From the NCBI GenBank assembly GCA_964247055.1, contig OZ176054.1, positions 6,882,001 through 6,946,000 on the forward strand: a DNA stretch of 64,000 nt. The letters are read 5' to 3'. The stretch comes from Paragordius varius (lineage: Eukaryota > Nematomorpha). Positions 47,519-64,000 of the stretch are shown in pieces. Numbering within the stretch: position 1 is the stretch's first letter; each line of letters opens with the position of its first letter. The position numbers and the translations under genes were made by a program. Below the pieces are notes generated by a model, which saw only the letters and a list, made by a program, of their open reading frames with translations, was not told the origin of the DNA and ran no database searches.

Positions 47519-50500
47519 AATGGACAGTTCTCTTAAAAAAACGCAAAAATTCCGGCATTGTGCAATTTTAAATATTGACTAAGTTTTGATATCAACTAAA
47601 TATATTTTTTAAAAAATCACACTTTCAAAAATTTAATTTTTAGCAAATTTCAATTAAGCGTACTTCATATTATTTTTAACATGATGGGAACGATATAAAC
47701 GGTTGAGATGTTATAACATTTTATAATTCGATAATGCTGATTCTCAATCGAAATTTTGATTAGAATATTCGTTCGAAAAAATTACCAAAATTTGCAAGCA
47801 AAACCTTTAAATTAAAAATCTGAACCTATAGTAATGTTCAGCTTCATCGAATTATTTAGAAAAAAAGATTTTTTATATCTTAAGGCGTTATACTATTTCC
47901 ATCATGCTTCAAAATCGATAGAGTACGCTTCAACAAAATATCTCAAATTTGTTTATGCAAAAAATAAGAAAACTAAGAAAAATTAAAGTGTAGGAAAAAA
48001 ACTAAGTAATATCATACCTCCCACCTAATGGGTATAGAAAACGTAAAAACTCTAATTTTTTTTACAGAGAAAATGTTATTTCGAAGCATATGCCATATAT
48101 AATAAATTTATATGATATGTTACGGGAATAACGAATTCTATATAATATTTCGTTTAATAATTGTAACAAATAATGAACTTTCTAAACTTGATCAAACATT
48201 TATAAAAATATTATAATTGTGTTAATTTTAAATTTTGAGGTACATTATTTTGCGGATACCCTGAGTGAAATAGCCATTAGCCTGAATCTTGAGTCCGAGA
48301 TTTATAGTTTCGCCACAGCGCGAAAGGCTGCAATCTTAAATTTTATGTATAATTCGAGCAGAAAATAAAATATTAACCAATTAAATATATGCCAATAGTT
48401 TTTTTAACTTAAAATGATTCATTTTACAAATTAAGGGGTTATTACAGAGGGCACTATATTAAGTCTAAAATTATTATTTTAAAAAAATAAAAGGTAATAT
48501 ATATTAATAAAAAACTAATTTTTTTTAATTTCAAAAAGCAATACAAAAGTAGGCGCAGTACAGGCGCAGTTTTTTTCTGAAAACCCACTACTGTACTGCG
48601 AAAAACAGCCTATCTGGTCACCTTATGTATAAAGTGCATTTTTTATATTATGCAATGTCAAAAGTATCCTAAAAATATACTCTCAAAGCAAAATGTATTA
48701 AAATTATTCTTTAATGAACCAAAAGAGATATTTAAACTTTGCTAGTAACCCCATATGGAAAAACGGCAAAACTTGCGCAGCATTCCATCCTTTTGGGACG
48801 AAAAGTAAAAATATGAAGTCGAATTTAAAAGTATGACTTCTTTAGAGTAGCGCAATATAAAAAAATTTTGTAAAAAGTTGTATAATTAATAATCATCTTC
48901 ATAATCGCCGCCATTTTCTTTGAGCTAATGCAACAGGCAAAAATTTTGTTATGATAAATAAATAGCGTTAAGCTATATTTAAGCAAAAATTAATTTGATT
49001 TATCAGCTACTCGTTTTATTGGTGTTTTGGAGCTTTCGCAGTTTTGGACTTTAGGATTCACAAATCTGCAAAAATAGTTTTTTTATCTAATACATGAATA
49101 CAATGTTTAAAATTATTCAATTTACCAAATTGAGCTCTGGGATATAAAATTACCCAATATGCCATCACGGACAAAAAAATAAAAACGTCATGAGTATTAA
49201 ATATTTTTTTTAATACAACCTAAATGCTTCATTCCGTAAAACTAAAACATATCTGAAATTATTTATAAGGAGCATAATATTTTTATAAAATTTTTTTTAG
49301 GGATGGGATCCGAATTTTTTTTTTGCCAACTAGTTCTCTTAAGCGCGCAAAAATGCCGAGATTTTGCGACAAATATATATATATGTTAGTTGAAACTTAA
49401 TTATCAATCATTGTTCTCAGGTATTAGAAACAGTAAATACTTATATTTTTGTGACTTTTAAAGAAAATTTAGACAGCTCTAAAACACGATTGAAACGAAC
49501 AGTTGATATTGAAATCAAAATATATCAAGTTTTGGTTGGTAAAATGTAGATACAAGATTTTTAAAGTTAATTATTTATAGTTTTTAACCATAAAATATAC
49601 ATTTTGCCTGTTGCATTAGTGATCAAAAAATATTTATAGAAAAAATGGCAGGAAAAGTTTTTGATGTGGATTTTGTAAAATTTTATATTTTTTAAATAAA
49701 AACTGTATAATGCGAAATGGTTAAAGAAAGCATATTTTTAAACTCGGGAGATATCCAATTTCAAATCGCTGGTATATAAAAACTACCCTAAAAGATAATG
49801 GAGTGTCAAAAAGGTTATTTACACTTTTGTGGTAAGTGCTCCATATGATAAAATGGCATCGCACATTTTTTTGAATAAAGTTTTGGTAAAAGCTTAATTA
49901 GTTTATAATATTTGATATTTTTTGGAAAGCATTTAGCTTTAAAATTTTTTTATTAAAAATGTGTGCCGATTTCGCCATTTTTTGATATGGAAACCCTAAA
50001 GTGTTAATAATTTAATCACTAAGGGCCAAAAAGCACCATAATATTCTGATGCATTTTTTATCAGAAGATATATATTTCAACATGATATTTTTGTGCAATC
50101 ATAAAATATTCGTTAACAAAATTTTAATCATGGATTATTATTATTAATGACAACTTACATTCTTAAATTGCGGGAATTCTTATTTTGAAGCTTTATATAA
50201 TTGATATTTATGTTTGAGTCTTTATTTTTATATAGAATGCATATTGATTTGCGATAAATTTATTTATTTAATATAAAATAAAATATGTGCAATTTAAATA
50301 ATTATTATATTTTGGATATAAATTAAAGTTTTTTTTATAATGTTTCACTAATTTCCCTCACTTTTTATAACAAATAATCAATAAATATATTTATTATGAT
50401 ATGATAAAATAGAGGTAAATTTGCTTTGAAATAAATATATTAAAAAATTAATTTTCTTTTCTGTTATAATTAATTAAAAATTTTATTTCTAATGCGTTAA

Positions 50501-50588
50501 ATTTTTTGTGTTGAAAAATAAAAACAATTTAAAAATAGTAAATTTGAGCGCCATGTAAAAATGAAATCCGGGGAGAAAAATATTTTTC
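47519..50588. repeat. dispersed foldback-type repeat region
   Basis: About 48735-50010 reads as an imperfect foldback. CCCCATATGGAAAAACGGCAAA on the left is answered by an inverted TTTCGCCATTTTTTGATATGG-like word on the right, and the inner TATCAGCTACTCGTTTTATT block (49000) by its inverse near 49500. The same blocks occur in the SYF2 intron. There is no coding capacity and no defined termini. The rest is featureless. Confidence 0.4.
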
Positions 50589-59154
<8,566 letters not shown>

Positions 59155-59700
59155 CTCCAAAACTGCTGGGCTTACATGTGATTTTAAGCCTTACGGTAAT
59201 GTTGGCTCCGCAATAAAAATAGACAATCCGGAGTAAATTCTGTAAATTATTGTAAAAAATTTTTTGCCGTTTATGAATTGGTTTTGACTCAAAACTTTAA
59301 ACCGGTTTAAAAATTTATAAATAAAATATCAAGCATTATAGTTATGAAAATTTTATATAAAAAGGATTTATTTTTTCCTAACTGCCTGTCGTTTCCTTAT
59401 ATGGAACTTAAAATAAATAAAACGTTTGATTTTAATATTATAAAATTTTCTTAAATTTACAGCATTTTAAAAAAAATTCAACTACTTAGTCCTACTTGAG
59501 ATCCCTCGTTATGCCGTCAAAAATAATTATCCCAGTTTTTGGGCATAACTCTCTAAATCAAAATATGAGATGGATTCAAGTTCTATCTGCATCAAACTTA
59601 TAAAAAAATAAATTTATTGAAAATATTCGAGTTTAAAGAACGCTTTGGTGCAAATCTTTAAAAAGTATATTTATCAAGCTTACATCATTTTATGAAAGGG
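59155..59700. other. upstream region of GTPBP1
   Basis: Should contain the GTPBP1 5' UTR and promoter. No core element was confidently recognised, and no other gene was seen. Confidence 0.4.
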
Positions 59701-60007
59701 AATACTTATTTTATGTGACACAAACTTATAGGGGTGCAAAGTCCGACTCCCACCTCCGCTTGGTGCACCCTGGTTAATACCAACGGGAGCGGCAAAGGAA
59801 AGAAATCATCTGTGTGGGGTGTGGTGGAAAAAATAAACTACCATTATTTTTTCCTATAAAATACCACAATACCTGCATTCACACAGATGATAAAGCGGGT
59901 TTATCTGGCGCTATAACCAGTTGCTAGAAATATGTAAGCGGGGATGGAACTCCGTAAGCCCAGAAAGGCAATTCCATAGGTCAGGGACACCGAAATAGTC
60001 TCTTGAT

Positions 60008-61363
60008 TTGCAAAGGCATGCAAATTGTAAAACAATCGCCTTAATCATACCGTATATGAAAATAATGAATGAATTGACAACACTTTTAAACAATGATATA
60101 TATTTTAAAAATAATAATATTAATCTTACAAATAATTTTATTAATGATATTAATATATGTGATAATCTTAATTTTGATAATAATATTAATTTACATGATA
60201 ACAATATTAATGCTCTCCTAAAAAACCACAAACATCAAAAAACACCCAACAATATGGTAAAACCACTTAAGATCGGCACTTGGAATATCTCGACGCTAGT
60301 CGGTAGATCAAACTTAGTTATCGACCAAATAAAAGAGAAAAACATTGACATCTGTTGCCTCCAGGAAACAAGATATAAATCTGAGGGAAAGCTGAATATA
60401 GACAACTATACAATTTTCTACAAAGGTCAAATGAAAGGCCAACATGGAGTGGCTATAGCTATTAAAAATGAATATTGTGATAATATAATAGAAGTAAACA
60501 GACACAACGAAAGAATTATCCAAATACGTATCGGCTTTAAAAAACAAATTCTTAACATACTTTCCATCTATGCTCCCCAGTCTGGATTAAGCGAAGCAAC
60601 TAAACAAGCCTTTTGGAACCAACTATACGACATTTCCCATGCAATACCTCCAAATGACAAAATTTTTATAGGTGGAGATTTCAATTCCCACGTTGGCACT
60701 AATGGTGAAGACTATATGAGAATACATGGAGGAAACGCTTTTGGCAGCCGTAACAAAGAAGGTGATACATTATTAGAATACTGCGCATCTCTTAGACTTA
60801 CTATCTGCAATACCCTCTTCACGAAACCAGCAAAGAAATTAATAACTTATACAAGTGGTAATCAAAATTCTATGGTAGACTACATTTTAACACCCATTCA
60901 AGATAGAAAATTCATTAAAGACTCTAAAACATACCTTACTGACACGCAACATAAATTAATTGTAGCTATAATAACAATAAACAAATCCTATTACCATAGT
61001 AACCAGAAACCTAAAATAAACTTAGAAAAATTACACCTTCCTGATCTTAAACTTCAACTCTCAGAAACTGTCAATGCATCGCTTAGCCTCAACCACAAAA
61101 CATCTGAACAAGCTAAGGATAATTTTAAAAACAGCATCATCCCAAATGTGCTTAATTGCTGTGGCAGAAAGAAAATATACAGGAAAAAACAACAATCAAA
61201 TTTGTGGTGGTCAGAATCCATAAAACCTTTAATTAAAATTAAACGCAATAACTATAAAAGATGGAAACAAACAAAAGATAAAAGAGACTTGGAAATATTA
61301 AATCAAATAAAAATTTACAACAAGCCATCAATATTTCAGCCAACAAAAAAGCTTTGGATTTAG
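60008..61363 (+). CDS. LINE N-terminal part with AP endonuclease domain
   Basis: A 451-codon frame containing an exonuclease-endonuclease-phosphatase fold: GTWN, QETRY (catalytic Glu), YAPQ, GGDFNSH (Asp and Asn) and a terminal DTQHK in place of the usual SDH. The first ~80 residues are Asn/Ile-rich and low complexity. Past about 61315 it leaves the true frame: the downstream sequence NLQQAINISANKKALDLAKK continues in another frame. Confidence 0.85.
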   Translation: MQRHANCKTIALIIPYMKIMNELTTLLNNDIYFKNNNINLTNNFINDINICDNLNFDNNINLHDNNINALLKNHKHQKTPNNMVKPLKIGTWNISTLVGRSNLVIDQIKEKNIDICCLQETRYKSEGKLNIDNYTIFYKGQMKGQHGVAIAIKNEYCDNIIEVNRHNERIIQIRIGFKKQILNILSIYAPQSGLSEATKQAFWNQLYDISHAIPPNDKIFIGGDFNSHVGTNGEDYMRIHGGNAFGSRNKEGDTLLEYCASLRLTICNTLFTKPAKKLITYTSGNQNSMVDYILTPIQDRKFIKDSKTYLTDTQHKLIVAIITINKSYYHSNQKPKINLEKLHLPDLKLQLSETVNASLSLNHKTSEQAKDNFKNSIIPNVLNCCGRKKIYRKKQQSNLWWSESIKPLIKIKRNNYKRWKQTKDKRDLEILNQIKIYNKPSIFQPTKKLWI

Positions 61364-62507
61364 CTAAAAAATTAGAACAAGACATGAAAAATCTTAAGAT
61401 TTTTCGAACAATAAATTCAGTTAACAATAATAAAAAGGACATTAAACAAATTTCCTATATTAAAGATAAAGATCAACAACTAGTAACTGAGTGGAGTGAC
61501 ATAAGCAATGTCTGGACAACGTATTACAAAGAACAATTTGCACAAAAACATGATTTTGAAACAATAAACCAACCACCAGCAATTGGTCCTCGACCATTGA
61601 TAACAACAGACGATGTAAGAGAAGCCTTGGCCAAGATGAAAAATAACAAAGCTACAGGTCCATCTGAACTCAGCTGTGACATGATCAAAGCTTTACCACA
61701 ATGCATTATACATTTAACTAACATATTCAATCTAATCTTATCAACAAATCGCATCCCTAATGATTGGTCAAAAAGCACCATCATACCCATTTATAAAAAC
61801 AAAGGAGACATACTCGTTTGCTCCTCCTACAGACCACTAAAGTTATTGGAACACCCGTTAAAAATTTTTGAATCCATTATTGAATCAAAACTAAGATCAA
61901 TCGTTAGTATACAGGAATCACAATATGCCTATAAACCAAACAGTAGCACAATTGATGCAATCTTCATTTTGAGAAGATTGCAAGAGAACTATTAGCGAAA
62001 AATAAAAAACTATATCATGTTTTTATTGATTTACAAAGGGCCTTTGATTGTATCCCCAGGAAGTTGATCACATCCACACTACGAGCCAATAATGTAGATG
62101 ATTGGATAATTAAATCAATAGAAATGATGTACTACAAAACAACAAACTGCGTCAGATTAACACTAGGTAACACAGCTTTTGTTCCAAATGAATCTGGTCT
62201 TCATCAAGGCTCCATCCTAAGCCCTCTACTCTTCATTTTAATAATGGATTACCTAACAAAAGATATAAAACAAGGCCCACCATCGGAACTTATCTATGCG
62301 GACGACATTGTCCTCACCGCAACATCAATGGAAGCATTAAATCAAAAGTACAACACATGGAAATCACACTTAGAAAAGGGTGGAATGAATATAAATATAA
62401 GCAAAACAAAGGTAATGATAACGGGTGAAACTGTATATGAACAACCTAAGTTTCCATGTGGAGTATGTGATAAAGTGCTCGCTTATAAAAGGGAAACTAA
62501 TCAATAA
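61354..62507 (+). pseudogene. LINE reverse transcriptase core
   Basis: RT motifs are spread over two frames: 61354-61995 (thumbless N-terminal half up to QYAYKPNSSTIDAIF) and 61992-62507 (FIDLQRAFD, LHQGSILSPLLF, LIYADDIVLTA). Both catalytic sites (Asp in FIDL, DD in YADD) are present, so the break is recent enough that the motifs are intact. Confidence 0.8.
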
Positions 62508-63159
62508 TGACAAATTTATATGTGAATCATGTAAAAATAAAACAATAAATCACTCATCCACTTCCCTAAATTACGTTTATATGGCAGACACCAAAATCGA
62601 ATTGGTGAATAATTTCAAATACCTGGGTGATGTCATACATTGCCTAGGTGGAATAAACCAATCAGTTAAATATAGATCCCAACAGGCTTGGGTAAAATAT
62701 CATCAACTTAAATTTGTCCTCAAAAATAAACACATATCAGCAAAAAACAAAGGTTTGATTTACAAAGCCGGCATACGTCCCATACTCCTGTATGGTTGCG
62801 AAACGTGGCCGATGACAGATTCAATCGAGAAAAAACTAATGAACTTAGAAAAACGGATACTAAATTTATTCCAACCCAATAAGTCAAATTCAAATTTACA
62901 TCAACTCTACCAAATTGAACCTTTAAATGTCATGCTCAGAAAAAATAGGCTCAGATATTTCGGACACATCAAACGTGCTCCAGAACAATGGACAAATAAA
63001 ATTTTATCCCTACATCCCGAAGGTAACAATCGCAGGGGCAGACCAACATTCAACTGGGAAAAAACAATAAATAATGATTTAAGTGTTGCCAACATTGATG
63101 ATAACGCCTGGCAGGATCGCAAATATTACAGACAGCTTCTATACGGATACAATGGCTAG
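62425..63159 (+). pseudogene. LINE C-terminal part with CxxC pairs
   Basis: Carries NDKFICESCKNK, the second half of a possible zinc-binding module whose first half CGVCDK sits in the neighbouring frame, then FKYLGDVIHCLGG, KAGIRPILLYGCETWPMTDS, RLRYFGHIKRAPEQW and RRGRPTFNWEKTIN, ending at LLYGYNG. This is the conserved tail of RTE-like LINE polyproteins. Confidence 0.78.
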
Positions 63160-63220
63160 CCATTACACAAAGACGATACGACGACACAAACTTATAATAC
63201 AGCCCATGGTTAAGGTGACC

Positions 63221-63735
63221 AGACGTCCCGCTTTTTCACACTTTGTCCCGCGTCCCACTACGTTTTTAAAATGTCCCGCTTTTTCACGATTATATAAAAA
63301 AAACTTTTTTTAATACAAAGTTTCTTTATCCGTTTAAATTTGATCATTAAATATCTTTAAAATCTATATAAATTTTAAAGTAAACTTTTTATTTTTAAAT
63401 TAAATTTTTTTATTTTTAAATTAAAAATATTTATTTTTTTCGAATTTATATCATATGATTATACACTTTCCCTCCTACTACTACTGTCATTATTATCAAA
63501 AGGCCAAGTTAATACCACAAATCTCTAGATTAAAAGACATTGAGACCACAAATCGGTACTTTACACGTTTATTCCAGAAAATTAAGGTAATATAATATTT
63601 ATTATACTAATATTTCAGTTTTACTACTTGCCACATTATCAAAAAGCCAAATTAATACCACAAATCGTTACCTTACACGTTTTTTTTCAGAAAATTAAGG
63701 TAATATAATATTAATTATAATAGTAGTTTATAAAT
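63221..63735. repeat. direct-repeat region before the BED-finger frame
   Basis: Two copies of a ~70-bp unit ending in ACACGTTT...TTCAGAAAATTAAGGTAATATAATATT, near 63505-63605 and 63640-63715. To the left, TCCCGCTTTTTCAC occurs twice (63225, 63272). No gene. Confidence 0.5.
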
Positions 63736-64000
63736 ATGATCACAAAAAGAGGTTGTAAATTCAACAATGAATTAATGAAAAATTTTCCTTTTATTAAAAA
63801 AACGAAGAATGAATCATCTGTTAAATGTCTTATATGCGAGGGGGAATCCACCCTAGCACATGGCGGCAAGCATGATATTACAAAGCATATGGAGACACAG
63901 AAACATAAAAAAATCTTTAGATATGGCGTCATCTTACAAAATGAGCGATTTTTTCGAAAAACCGCTTTTGGAGGGGAAGAAAAAAATTTGACACTAGCTG
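63736..64000 (+). pseudogene. BED-type zinc-finger frame, hAT-related, cut by window end
   Basis: The frame starts MITKRGCKFNNELMKNFPFI and continues with SSVKCLICEGESTLAHGGKH and DITKHMETQKHKK: a CxxC...HxxxxH finger of the kind found at the N-terminus of hAT transposases and their domesticated relatives. After an A-run the more sensible continuation, SLDMASSYKMSDFF, is in the next frame and soon stops. This piece is therefore probably broken. The rest lies outside the window. Confidence 0.55.

Larger units (their letters stand above)
59725..63220 (+). mobile_element. RTE-like LINE, frame-broken
   Basis: A non-LTR retrotransposon of ~3.4 kb. The endonuclease part lies at 60260-61000: KIGTWNISTL, CLQETRY, YAPQSG, GGDFNSHVG, VDYIL. 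The reverse transcriptase lies at 61600-62400: KATGPSELSCDMIK, DWSKSTIIPIYKNKGD, YRPLKLL, FIDLQRAFD, GSILSPLLF and the catalytic YADD. Then come two CxxC pairs (CGVC and CESC), IRPILLYGCETWPMTDS and a GHIKRAP...GRPTFNWEKTIN tail. The reading frame changes near 61315, 61990 and 62480, so no intact polyprotein remains. A leader at 59730-60000 is less AT-rich. The N-terminal region is Asn-rich. The order fits the RTE/CFDP2-like group; clade assignment is by memory of motifs. Confidence 0.88.

Overview
The window is nuclear DNA from an AT-rich animal genome, most likely an arthropod. It contains spliced genes with GT-AG introns, an Islet-class LIM-homeobox gene, an Rpb8 subunit that reads closest to insect forms, and dense mariner, hAT, TTAA-type and LINE repeats. 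No species is claimed. About 90% of the sequence is AT-rich non-coding DNA and repeats.

Layout. 0.4-1.1 kb: tRNA-Ser(GCT) and the RNA polymerase subunit Rpb8, both minus. 1.4-10.3 kb: short DNA transposons, a LINE relic and a hAT-type MITE. 10.9-13.2 kb: splicing factor SYF2 (plus), facing an Obg-domain MTG2-like exon (minus, 13.8-14.4 kb). 14.5-17.8 kb: a cluster of TTAA-flanked MITEs, two of them in inverted orientation, and a Tc1-like element carrying one of them. 17.8-29.3 kb: gene-free, with a decayed mariner that was itself hit by a hAT MITE. 29.3-34.4 kb: Islet/tailup LIM-homeobox gene (plus). 40.1-46.0 kb: a 13-exon 4-coumarate:CoA-ligase-like gene (minus) that appears to be a pseudoenzyme. 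46.9-50.0 kb: another TTAA MITE and foldback repeats. 50.6-59.2 kb: a 14-exon GTPBP1-type translational GTPase (minus). 59.7-63.2 kb: a frame-broken RTE-like LINE. 63.7-64.0 kb: the start of a BED-finger (hAT-related) reading frame cut by the window end.

The most striking signal is intron size. SYF2 has four introns of 23, 26, 24 and 25 nt plus one of 1,570 nt. GTPBP1 has introns of 25 and 29 nt beside ordinary ones. Rpb8 has a possible 21-nt intron. Removing each SYF2 and GTPBP1 micro-intron restores family-typical protein sequence. The second notable item is the acyl-CoA-synthetase-like gene: its fold is recognisable throughout the N-terminal domain, but the ATP-binding loop, the hinge motif and the C-terminal lysine domain are replaced or absent. 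Third is a family of about 575-bp TTAA-flanked elements, one of which sits inside another with a duplicated TTAA, directly recording the insertion mechanism.

The genes look like independent housekeeping or developmental genes, not a pathway cluster. SYF2 and MTG2, and Islet and the ligase-like gene, are convergent pairs. GTPBP1 and the ligase-like gene are tandem on the minus strand. All exon boundaries were read by eye from splice signals, phase and remembered family sequences, with no alignment run.
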